A stretch of DNA of 64,000 nt from Hyphomicrobiales bacterium. GTDB lineage: Bacteria; Pseudomonadota; Alphaproteobacteria; Rhizobiales; Rhizobiaceae. This document shows positions 31,790 through 39,148 of the stretch, piece after piece. Location: assembly GCA_017305835.1 (NCBI GenBank), contig JAFKJY010000045.1, positions 1-64,000 of the forward strand. The letters are read 5' to 3'. Made by a program: the position numbers and the translations under genes. Each line of letters begins with the position of its first letter. Within the stretch, counting starts at the first letter, position 1. Below the pieces are notes generated by a model. That model ran no database searches. It saw only the letters and a list, made by a program, of their open reading frames with translations, and was not told the origin of the DNA.

Positions 31790-32903
31790 ATCTCACCGCT
31801 TCCATCACCCGGTCCTGCACCTGCGCGCCGAGATAGGGGTGCATGGGCAGGCTGATGACGCGCTTGGCGAGGTCGTCGGAGACGGGCAGTCCCTGGGGAT
31901 CGCGCGGGAACTCGCGGAAGGCGGTCTGCGCGTGCAGCGGGATCGGGTAGTAGATCGCCGTCGGGATGCCGGCCTGCTTGGCCTTCTCCTGCACCTGCGC
32001 GCGCTCGGCCTCCGACTTTGTCTTGATCGTGTACTGCGCCCACGTGCTGACGAGCCCGTCCGGGATGAACGGCACGCCGTAGCGGTCGGCCAGCCCCGCC
32101 GAATAGCGCTGCGCCACCTTCTGGCGCTCCTCGATCTCGTCCGGGAAGATCGCCAGCTTCTCGATCAGCACAGCCGCCTGCAGCGTATCGAGGCGGCTGT
32201 TCATGCCGATCCGCTCGTTGTCGTACTTGTGCGAGCCCTTGCCGTGGATGCGGTAGGAATCGATCAGCGCCGCCAGCCTGTCGTCGTTGGTGAAGATCGC
32301 ACCGCCGTCGCCGTAGCAGCCGAGCGGCTTGGCCGGGAAGAAGGAGGTGGTGGTAATGTCGCCGATCGCGCCCACCGTGCGGCCGTGATAGGCGGCGCCG
32401 AAGCCCTGCGCGGCGTCGTCGATGATGGCGAGCCCGTTCTCGCGGGCGATCGGCTCGATCGCGTCGAAATCGGCGGCGAGCCCGAACAGGTCGACGGGGA
32501 TGACCGCCTTCGGCGTCAGCCCGAGCCGCTTCGCTTCCGCGATGCCGCGCTTCAGGCTCTCGACGTCCATGTTGAACGTGTCGGGCCGCACGTCGACGAA
32601 CACCGGCGTCGCATTGATGAAGGGAACCACCTCGGCCGTCGCCGCGAAGGTGAAGGACGGCACCAGCACCGCGTCGCCGGCCTTGATGCCGAGCGCCATC
32701 AGCGCCAGCGACAAGGCGTCGGTGCCGTTAGCGCAGGCCAGGCTGTGCTTGGCGCCGCAGAAGGCCGAGAGCTGCTCCTCGAACAGCTTCACCTCCGGCC
32801 CCATGATGTAGCTGCCTTCGTCGAGCACCTTGGCGATGGCCGTGTCGAGCTTGGCGCGGATGCGCGCCTGCTGTGCGCCGAGGTCGATGAAGGGCATCGT
32901 CAT
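31788..32903 (-). CDS. wbpE: WbpE-like UDP-3-keto-sugar aminotransferase (DegT family)
   Basis: A 371-residue PLP aminotransferase of the DegT/DnrJ/EryC1/StrS family. PFIDLGAQQARI at the start, GSYIMGPEVKLFEEQL, ACANGTDALSLAL, the PLP lysine in FFPAKPLGCYGDGG (Lys192) and the C-terminal VISLPMHPYLG closely follow P. aeruginosa WbpE. WbpE transfers the amino group of glutamate to C3 of the 3-keto sugar made by WbpB. The ATG at 32903 (or the second one at 32897) agrees with the family start; a longer frame up to 33053 is not supported. It heads the minus-strand unit wbpE - GT4 - wbpI - GT4 - wbpM-like and diverges from the WbpA-like gene. Confidence 0.88.
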   Translation of the reverse strand: MTMPFIDLGAQQARIRAKLDTAIAKVLDEGSYIMGPEVKLFEEQLSAFCGAKHSLACANGTDALSLALMALGIKAGDAVLVPSFTFAATAEVVPFINATPVFVDVRPDTFNMDVESLKRGIAEAKRLGLTPKAVIPVDLFGLAADFDAIEPIARENGLAIIDDAAQGFGAAYHGRTVGAIGDITTTSFFPAKPLGCYGDGGAIFTNDDRLAALIDSYRIHGKGSHKYDNERIGMNSRLDTLQAAVLIEKLAIFPDEIEERQKVAQRYSAGLADRYGVPFIPDGLVSTWAQYTIKTKSEAERAQVQEKAKQAGIPTAIYYPIPLHAQTAFREFPRDPQGLPVSDDLAKRVISLPMHPYLGAQVQDRVMEAVR

Positions 32904-33102
32904 GGTGTGTGTCCCGAAAAGATCGTTGGAATGCGGGCAACCTGCCGCCCCGGCGCTGTTATCATGCGCTTCGCCGCTGCCGCAACACTCCGGCGCGCAC
33001 GATTCTTGCCGCGCGCTGTTACAATCGTGAAGGCAACGTGAGGCGGGAAGCATCGCGGCGCGGCGGGGGCGTCGGCTTTACACGCATAATGTTGTCCACT
33101 AA

Positions 33103-33117
33103 GGGGACGATCTCCCC
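33103..33117 (+). promoter_or_regulatory. Small hairpin in the wbpE/wbpA divergent region
   Basis: GGGGA-CGATC-TCCCC, a 5-bp stem with a 5-base loop, followed by GTTTTG, lies 22 bases before the WbpA-like ATG, in the 235-base region that must hold both divergent promoters. It could be a leader hairpin or incidental; no clear -35/-10 pair could be supported. Confidence 0.3.
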
Positions 33118-33138
33118 GTTTTGATCCTGAGACACACG

Positions 33139-34401
33139 ATGAAGATCGGAATTATCGGCCTCGGCTATGTCGGCTTGCCGCTTGCGCTTCATTTCGCGGA
33201 GGCCGGCAGCGACGTTCTGGGCTTCGACATCGACGCCGACAAGGTTTCGCTCATCAATGGGGGCGGCAGCCCGATCCGTTACATCGACAAGGCCCGCGTC
33301 GCGGCTGCCCGCAGCAAGCTGACCGCGACGGCCGACCCAGCCGGCCTCTCGGCGGTCGACGCCATCATCATCTGCGTGCCGACGCCGCTGACCCACCAGC
33401 GCGAGCCCGACATGACCTTCATCGTCGACACGCTGGAGCTGATCGGCCCGCATCTGCGCAAGGGCCAGCTCATCTCGCTGGAAAGCACCACCTATCCGGG
33501 CACCACCGACGAGATCGTCGGCGGCAAGGTGCGCTCGCTCGGCTTCGAGGTCGGCAAGGACATCTTCGTCGTCTACTCGCCCGAGCGCGAGGATCCGGGC
33601 AACGCCAAGTTCAATGCCGCCACGATCCCCAAGGTGATCGGCGGCACGACGCCGGCCTGCCTGAAACGCGGCAAGGAGGTCTATTCGATCATCGTGCAGC
33701 GGCTGGTCGAGGTGTCGTCCACGCGCGCGGCCGAGATGACCAAGCTCCTGGAGAACATCCATCGCTCGGTCAACATCAGCCTCGTCAACGAGATGAAGAT
33801 CGTCGCCAACAAGATGGGCGTCGACATTTTCGAGGTGATCGACGCGGCCGCCACCAAGCCATTCGGCTTCACCGCCTTCTTCCCCGGCCCGGGGTTGGGC
33901 GGCCACTGCATCCCGATCGACCCGTTCTACCTCGCCTGGAAGGCGCGCGAATACGGCCTCAACACCCGCTTCATCGAGCTGTCGGGCGAGATCGACAACG
34001 ACATCCGCAACTGGGTGCTCGGCCGCATCATCGACGGGCTGAACGGGCAGAAGAAGGCGCTCAACGGCAGCCGCGTGCACTTCCTCGGCATCGCCTACAA
34101 GAAGAACGTCGACGACGCGCGCGAGTCGCCCTCCATCTGGCTGATGGAGGCTGTGAAGGCCAAGGGCGGCGTCATCTCCTATACCGACCCGTTCCTGCCG
34201 CGCTTCCCCAAGATGCGCGAGCACCATCTCGACCTCGCCAGCGAGGAGCTGACGCCGGAGCTGCTGGGCAGCGTTGACTGCGTGGTGGTTGCGACCGATC
34301 ACGACGTGTTCGACTACGAGATGGTGGCGAAGCACGCCAGGCTGGTGGTCGACACGCGCGGCCGCTACCGCAAACCCGCCGCCAACATCACGCCGGCCTG
34401 A
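33139..34401 (+). CDS. wbpA: WbpA-like UDP-N-acetyl-glucosamine 6-dehydrogenase
   Basis: A 420-residue nucleotide-sugar dehydrogenase that oxidises C6 to a carboxylate in two steps. NAD-binding GLGYVGLP is at residues 7-14, [13 protein letters not shown] and SPEREDPGN in the middle, and catalytic Cys257 in [20 protein letters not shown]. The segments [16 protein letters not shown] and [17 protein letters not shown] are those of P. aeruginosa WbpA rather than a UDP-glucose dehydrogenase, as far as I recall. It should provide UDP-GlcNAc-uronic acid, the entry to the diamino-uronic acid pathway. The ATG at 33139 aligns with the family start; a TTG at 33121 is also in frame. Confidence 0.9.
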   Translation: MKIGIIGLGYVGLPLALHFAEAGSDVLGFDIDADKVSLINGGGSPIRYIDKARVAAARSKLTATADPAGLSAVDAIIICVPTPLTHQREPDMTFIVDTLELIGPHLRKGQLISLESTTYPGTTDEIVGGKVRSLGFEVGKDIFVVYSPEREDPGNAKFNAATIPKVIGGTTPACLKRGKEVYSIIVQRLVEVSSTRAAEMTKLLENIHRSVNISLVNEMKIVANKMGVDIFEVIDAAATKPFGFTAFFPGPGLGGHCIPIDPFYLAWKAREYGLNTRFIELSGEIDNDIRNWVLGRIIDGLNGQKKALNGSRVHFLGIAYKKNVDDARESPSIWLMEAVKAKGGVISYTDPFLPRFPKMREHHLDLASEELTPELLGSVDCVVVATDHDVFDYEMVAKHARLVVDTRGRYRKPAANITPA

Positions 34402-34412
34402 TCAGGGCCGGC

Positions 34413-34430
34413 CGCCGGCTTCGGCCGGCG
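34413..34430 (+). promoter_or_regulatory. UUCG-tetraloop hairpin between wbpA-like and methyltransferase genes
   Basis: CGCCGGC-TTCG-GCCGGCG is a perfect 7-bp GC stem closed by C(UUCG)G, the exceptionally stable tetraloop. It lies 11 bases after the WbpA-like stop and 16 bases before the GTG of the methyltransferase, just upstream of its GGGAG ribosome-binding site. No U-tract follows, so it is more likely to stabilise or partition the polycistronic mRNA than to terminate it (inference). Confidence 0.45.
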
Positions 34431-34446
34431 CAGCCGGGAGAGCGAC

Positions 34447-35253
34447 GTGACCGCGAACGCTTCAGCCGCTCCGACCTCCGACACCGCGCGCTTCGTCGAC
34501 GTGACGGAGATGGCTGGCCAGAAGATCTCGGCCGAGCAGCTCGAGCGCATGTGCCACCGCTACTACTGGGCGCGCGCCTATGTGGAGGGGAAGGACGCCG
34601 TCGAGGTCGGCTGCGGCGCCGGCCAGGGGCTCGGCCATCTCAGGCAATATGCGCGGTCGGTGGCCGGCGGCGACATATCGGCCGAAGTCCTGGCGCGGGC
34701 GAAGGCGACCTATGGCGACACGATCCCCCTCGCCGTCTTCGACGCAGCGCGCATGCCCTATCCCGACGGTTCGGTCGATGCGGTGCTGCTTTTCGAAGCG
34801 ATCTACTACCTGCCGGACGCGGACGCTTTCATGGCCGAGGCCCGGCGTGTCCTGCGCCCCGGCGGCCATGTGCTGATCGCCACCGCCAACAAGGACCTCT
34901 ACGACTTCAATCCGAGCCCGTTCTCGGTGCGCTATTACGGCGTGACGGAGCTCGCCGAGCTCTGCCGGCGCAACGGCTACGTGCCGTCATTCCTCGGCTA
35001 TGTCGACGTCACCAGGGTATCGTTGCGCCAGCGCGTGCTGCGCCCGGTGAAGTCGCTCGCCTCGCGGCTCGGGTTGATCCCGAAGACGATGGGCGGCAAG
35101 GAGTTCCTGAAGAAGCTGTTCTTCGGCCGGATGGTCGACATGCCCGCCTCGATCCTGGACACGCCGGTGCCCTATGTCGAGGCCGATGCCATTCCGGGCG
35201 ACCGGCCCGACCGGCGCCACAAGGTGATCTATTGCGCGGCCCGTCTGGGCTGA
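34447..35253 (+). CDS. Class I SAM-dependent methyltransferase
   Basis: A 268-residue methyltransferase starting at GTG behind GGGAG. Motif I is AVEVGCGAGQGLGHL (about residues 51-65), followed by SAM-acidic loop GGDISAEVLARAKATYGD and motif III EARRVLRPGGHVLIATANKD. It is the Methyltransf_11 type found in glycan clusters, where such enzymes methylate sugar hydroxyls or act on lipid or amino-sugar intermediates. It begins the module with the DegT aminotransferase and the E1 pair, all plus strand. Target unknown. Confidence 0.82.
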   Translation: MTANASAAPTSDTARFVDVTEMAGQKISAEQLERMCHRYYWARAYVEGKDAVEVGCGAGQGLGHLRQYARSVAGGDISAEVLARAKATYGDTIPLAVFDAARMPYPDGSVDAVLLFEAIYYLPDADAFMAEARRVLRPGGHVLIATANKDLYDFNPSPFSVRYYGVTELAELCRRNGYVPSFLGYVDVTRVSLRQRVLRPVKSLASRLGLIPKTMGGKEFLKKLFFGRMVDMPASILDTPVPYVEADAIPGDRPDRRHKVIYCAARLG

Positions 35254-35290
35254 GACTCGTTTTGGCCCGACCGGGCCAGGAGGATAGGAC

Positions 35291-36421
35291 GTGACGGTGA
35301 AGGTACCCTTTTTCGACTGGGCGGGGCTCTACAACGAGCGCGGCGAGACCTTCTCGCGCATCATCAACGACACGCTGTCGCGCGGCGGCTTCATCCTGCA
35401 GAAGGATGTCGAGGAGTTCGAGGACAGGCTCGCGCGCTATGTCGGTGCCAAATACGCGGTCGGTGTGTCGGACGGCACCAACGCCATCCTGCTCGGCCTG
35501 CGCGCCAGCGGCGTGAAGCCGGGCGACGAGATCATCCTGGCCGGCCATTCCTTCATCGCCGCGGCGCAGTCGATCCATTTCGCCGGCGCCACGCCCGTGC
35601 CGGTCGAGCTCGGCGAGGACGACTGGCTTGTCTCGCCCGAGGCGATCGAGGCGGCCATCACGCCGAAGACGCGCGCCATCATGCCGGTCCACGTCAACGG
35701 CCGCGTCTGCAAGATGGACAGCATCCTCGACATCGCAAACCGCCACGGGCTCGAGGTGTTCGAGGATTCGGCGCAGGCCATGGGGGCGAAGTTCGACGGC
35801 AAGGGCGCCGGCACGTTCGGCCGCTGGGGCACCTACAGCTTCTACCCGTCCAAGACGCTCGGCTGCTTCGGCGACGCCGGCGGCTTCGTCACCGACGATC
35901 CGGACATCTACGAGCGCGTGCGCGCCATGCGCAACCACGGCGCCAACAAGGCCAAGTCGATCCCGGTCGACGTCGACGTGTGGGGCACCAACAGCCGCCT
36001 CGACAACGTCCATGCCGCGATCCTGACCTACAAGCTCGGCTACTACGACGAGACGATCGCGCGCCGGCGCGAGATCGCGCAGCGCTACCACGACACGCTG
36101 AAGGACGTGGAGGGCGCGCGCCTGCCGCCCGCGCCGGACGCGGATCCGCGCTGGTTCGACATCTACCAGAACTACGAGTTCTGCCATCCCGAGCGCGACG
36201 CGCTGCGCGCCTATCTCTCGGAGCGCGGCATCGGCACGATCATCCAGTGGGGCGGCTTCGGCATCCACGAGCTGAAGAATCTCGGCATGGGCCGCGACCT
36301 GCCGAGGACCGACCGCTTCTTCCGCGAATCGCTGCTGTTGCCGCTCAACCACATCCTGACCGACGCGCAGGTCGACCATGTCTGCGCGACGCTCTCGGCC
36401 TTCTTCGGGAGCAACCGATGA
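35291..36421 (+). CDS. DegT/DnrJ/EryC1-family sugar aminotransferase (second paralogue)
   Basis: A 376-residue PLP aminotransferase starting at GTG with AGGAGGA just upstream. PLP-lysine motif FYPSKTLGCFGDAGG (Lys188), VSDGTNAILLGLRASGVKPGDE and PVHVNGRVCKMDSIL are family blocks. The sequence differs clearly from the WbpE-like protein at 31788, so it should aminate another keto-sugar or keto-compound. A candidate is the 4-keto product of the WbpM-like dehydratase, or a product of the adjoining E1 enzyme. The TGA overlaps the ATG of the E1-alpha gene by four bases, so the three gene products are probably made in fixed ratio. Confidence 0.85.
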   Translation: MTVKVPFFDWAGLYNERGETFSRIINDTLSRGGFILQKDVEEFEDRLARYVGAKYAVGVSDGTNAILLGLRASGVKPGDEIILAGHSFIAAAQSIHFAGATPVPVELGEDDWLVSPEAIEAAITPKTRAIMPVHVNGRVCKMDSILDIANRHGLEVFEDSAQAMGAKFDGKGAGTFGRWGTYSFYPSKTLGCFGDAGGFVTDDPDIYERVRAMRNHGANKAKSIPVDVDVWGTNSRLDNVHAAILTYKLGYYDETIARRREIAQRYHDTLKDVEGARLPPAPDADPRWFDIYQNYEFCHPERDALRAYLSERGIGTIIQWGGFGIHELKNLGMGRDLPRTDRFFRESLLLPLNHILTDAQVDHVCATLSAFFGSNR

Positions 36422-37470
36422 AAGGCTTTCAGAACGCGCTCGGCGCGCTCGCCGATCCGAAGGAGCTGACCGGCGCGCTAGACCTCAAGAACCTGCCGAC
36501 CGACTGGCTGGTCGACAAGTATCGCGACATGATGACGATCCGCCGCGCCGAGGAGGCGGTGGCCGGTCTGGTCAGGAGCGGCGAGGCGAAGGCGCCCTGC
36601 CATCTCGGTATCGGGCAGGAAGCGGTAGCGGTCGGCGTCTCCGCGCATCTCAACGCCGGCGACAAGGTCTACAGCGGCCATCGCGGCCACTCGCACTATC
36701 TCGCGCTGCATGCTCCGCTCGACGGAATGATGGCCGAAGTGCTCGGCAAGGCCACCGGCGCATCCGGCGGCATGGGCGGCTCGATGCACCTCTTCGCGCC
36801 GGAAGTGGGCTTCCACGGCTCGGTCCCGATCGTCGGCGCCACGATTCCCATCGCCGTCGGCGCCGGCCTCGCCTGCAAGATGGACGGCAAAGGACAGGTC
36901 GCGGTGGCCTATTTCGGCGACGGCGCCTGCGAGGAAGGCGTCGTCCACGAATCGCTCAACCTGGCGCGCGTGCTCGACCTGCCGGTCCTGTTCGTCTGCG
37001 AGAACAACCTCTATTCGAGTCATCTCGACATCCATCTGCGCCAGCCGTCCAACAGCGTCGCCCGCTTCGCCGAGGCCCACCGCGTCGACCACCGCGTGAT
37101 CGACGGCAACGACGTGGTGGCGGTGTCGGAGGCGGCGGCAGACCTGATCGCCAATGCGCGGGCCGGCAAGGGACCTGGCTTCATCGAGGCGGTGACCTTC
37201 CGCTGGCTCGGGCATGTCGGCCCCAACGAGGACATCGACGTCGGCGTGCGCCGCAGCCCCGGCGAGCTCACCGCCTGGAAGCGCCGCGACCCGGTGCGCC
37301 GCCTGACCGACGCGCTGTCGGCCTCGCGCGGTGTTGGGCAGGACCGCTTCGCAGGCATCGACGCCGAGATCGTCCGCGCCGTCGACGAGGCGGTCGCTTT
37401 CGCGCGTGCCTCCGCCTATCCGGAGGACCGGGTGCTGCTCGACTATGTCTACGCGGGAGGCGCGGCATGA
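36418..37470 (+). CDS. Thiamine-diphosphate-dependent E1 alpha subunit homologue
   Basis: A 350-residue protein of the 2-oxoacid dehydrogenase/acetoin dehydrogenase E1 alpha family. The TPP motif runs from GDG (residues 167-169) to NN (196-197) with 26 residues between. Also present are the family DMMTIRRAEEAVAGL start, CHLGIGQEAVAVGV and GGMGGSMHLF. It should form a heterotetramer with the adjacent beta-like protein and decarboxylate a 2-oxo acid or transfer an activated aldehyde. No E2 (lipoyl) or E3 gene is present, so it is not an ordinary dehydrogenase complex. Its location within sugar genes implies a carbon-transfer or ligase-like role in glycan building (inference). Confidence 0.85.
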   Translation: MKGFQNALGALADPKELTGALDLKNLPTDWLVDKYRDMMTIRRAEEAVAGLVRSGEAKAPCHLGIGQEAVAVGVSAHLNAGDKVYSGHRGHSHYLALHAPLDGMMAEVLGKATGASGGMGGSMHLFAPEVGFHGSVPIVGATIPIAVGAGLACKMDGKGQVAVAYFGDGACEEGVVHESLNLARVLDLPVLFVCENNLYSSHLDIHLRQPSNSVARFAEAHRVDHRVIDGNDVVAVSEAAADLIANARAGKGPGFIEAVTFRWLGHVGPNEDIDVGVRRSPGELTAWKRRDPVRRLTDALSASRGVGQDRFAGIDAEIVRAVDEAVAFARASAYPEDRVLLDYVYAGGAA

Positions 37471-38447
37471 GCGCGGTCAGCTATGCGGACGCGATCCGCC
37501 ACGGCTTCGAATACGCCATGGAACGTGACCCGAAGTGCTTCGCCATCGGCCAGGGCCTTTGGAGCCCGTGGTATGTCGGCAATTCCATGAGGGACCTCGA
37601 CAGGCGGTTCGGCAAGGAGCGGGTGATCGACACGCCGGTGTCGGAGCTGGCTACCACCGGGGCCGCGGTCGGCGCCGCGCTCAACGGCTATCATCCGATC
37701 GTAGTGCACCCGCGCATGGACTTCATGATCCTGGCCGCCGACCAGATCGTGAACCAGGCCGCCAAATGGCGCCACATGCTGGGCGGCAAGGTGTCGCCCA
37801 CGATCGCCATCCGCGGCATCGTCAACCGCGGCGGCGAGCAGGGCGCCCAGCACAGCCAGGCGCTGCATTCCTGGTATGCGCACGTGCCCGGCCTGCGCGT
37901 GCTGATGCCGGCGACCGCGGCAGACGCGCGCGACATGCTGATCGCCGCCGCGCAGAGCCCCGACCCGGTCATGTATATCGACGACCGCTGGTGCTACGAG
38001 CTCGCCGAGGAGCTGGCCCCCGCCGCCGACATCGACGTCGCTGCGATCCGTCCTATGGTGCGCCGCGAGGGCGGCGACGTGACCATCGCGGCCGCCAGCT
38101 ATTCGGTGACGCTGGCGCTCAAGGCGGCCGATCTGCTTGCCGGGGACGGCATCGAAGCCGAGGTGGTGGACATCCGCCAGGTAAACCCGCTCGACCCGAC
38201 GCTGGTGCTGGAATCGGCCGCACGTACCGGCCGCTTCGTCGCCGTCGACGGCGGCTGGAGCACCTGCGGGCTGGCGGCGGAGCTGCTGGCGCTGGTGGCC
38301 GAGGGCGTGGCGCCGTCGCGGCTGAAGGCGCCGCTCGCCCGCGTCACCCTGCCGGCCGCGCCGGCGCCGACCAGCAAGCCGCTGGAGGCCGCCTACTATC
38401 CCACCGCGGAGACGGTGCGGCAGCGCGTGCTGAAGCTGTTCGGCTGA
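37467..38447 (+). CDS. Thiamine-diphosphate-dependent E1 beta subunit homologue (transketolase C-terminal type)
   Basis: A 326-residue partner of the alpha-like protein. The conserved glutamate that activates TPP is in DTPVSELATTGAAVGAA (Glu60), and the C-terminal transketolase domain has DVTIAAASYSVTLALKAADLL and EVVDIRQVNPLD. The ATG overlaps the alpha stop by four bases. As for alpha, no dihydrolipoyl partner is nearby. The pair may make acyl or hydroxyalkyl groups on a sugar, as TPP enzymes of branched-chain sugar pathways do; that is a hypothesis. Confidence 0.85.
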   Translation: MSAVSYADAIRHGFEYAMERDPKCFAIGQGLWSPWYVGNSMRDLDRRFGKERVIDTPVSELATTGAAVGAALNGYHPIVVHPRMDFMILAADQIVNQAAKWRHMLGGKVSPTIAIRGIVNRGGEQGAQHSQALHSWYAHVPGLRVLMPATAADARDMLIAAAQSPDPVMYIDDRWCYELAEELAPAADIDVAAIRPMVRREGGDVTIAAASYSVTLALKAADLLAGDGIEAEVVDIRQVNPLDPTLVLESAARTGRFVAVDGGWSTCGLAAELLALVAEGVAPSRLKAPLARVTLPAAPAPTSKPLEAAYYPTAETVRQRVLKLFG

Positions 38448-38452
38448 GCCGG

Positions 38453-39142
38453 ATGAAGCGGCTCCTGGACATCGTCGCATCCGCCGCGGGCCTTCTCGTG
38501 CTCTCGCCCGTGCTTGCCGTCATCCGCTTCCTCGTCTGGCGGCAGGATCGGCATTCGCCCTTCTACATCGCCGAGCGCGCCGCGCGCGGCGGCGGCTCGT
38601 TCCGCATGGTCAAGGTGCGCTCGATGGTCGTCAACGCCGACCGCACCGGCGTCGAATCGACGAGTGCCGCCGACAACCGCATCACCCCGCTCGGCCATTT
38701 CATCCGCCGTTGGAAGCTCGACGAGATCACCCAGCTCTGGAACGTGCTGAAGGGCGACATGAGCCTGGTCGGCCCGCGCCCCAACACGCTGCGCGAGGTG
38801 GCGAAGTACACGCCCGCCGAGCGCGGCCTGCTTGCCGTGCGCCCCGGCATCACCGATCTCGCCTCGATCGTCTTTTCCGACGAGGGCGACATCCTCAAGG
38901 ACATGGCCGATCCGGACGACGCCTATGACAAGCTGATCCGGCCCTGGAAGAGCCGGCTCGGGCTGCTCTATGCGAAGAATGCCGGCGTGCTTCTCGACAT
39001 CCGACTGATGTGGCTCACGATCCTCGCCATCCTCGACAAGCCGAAGGCCCTACGCGGCGTCGGCCGCGAGCTGGTGCGCCTCGGCGCCGAACCCGACCTC
39101 GTCGCAGTCGCCCGCCGCGACCGGCCGCTGGCTCCGGCGTGA
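38453..39142 (+). CDS. Bacterial sugar transferase (initiating phosphoglycosyltransferase)
   Basis: A 229-residue short-form polyprenyl-phosphate sugar-1-phosphate transferase. One N-terminal re-entrant hydrophobic helix (RLLDIVASAAGLLVLSPVLAVI) is followed by the catalytic core with FRMVKVRSM, the LDEITQLWNVLKGDMSLVGPRPN block and RPGITDLASIVFSDE. Such enzymes load the first sugar phosphate onto undecaprenyl phosphate at the inner membrane, here starting the repeat unit. Short forms accept C4-modified amino sugars or GlcNAc/Gal; the substrate is not readable. Last gene of the methyltransferase - DegT - E1alpha - E1beta unit, six bases from E1beta, so it may be specific for their product. Confidence 0.9.
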   Translation: MKRLLDIVASAAGLLVLSPVLAVIRFLVWRQDRHSPFYIAERAARGGGSFRMVKVRSMVVNADRTGVESTSAADNRITPLGHFIRRWKLDEITQLWNVLKGDMSLVGPRPNTLREVAKYTPAERGLLAVRPGITDLASIVFSDEGDILKDMADPDDAYDKLIRPWKSRLGLLYAKNAGVLLDIRLMWLTILAILDKPKALRGVGRELVRLGAEPDLVAVARRDRPLAPA

Positions 39143-39148
39143 GTAGCA

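Noticed and set aside
35264..35277. GGCCC-GACC-GGGCC hairpin before the DegT gene
   Set aside because: The stem is only five bases and sits directly before the ribosome-binding site; in this GC context it may be chance.
37535..38452. Upstream extension of the sugar transferase frame through the E1 beta gene
   Set aside because: It is a shadow in another frame of E1 beta. The sugar transferase begins at the ATG at 38453, where the family's hydrophobic start lies.
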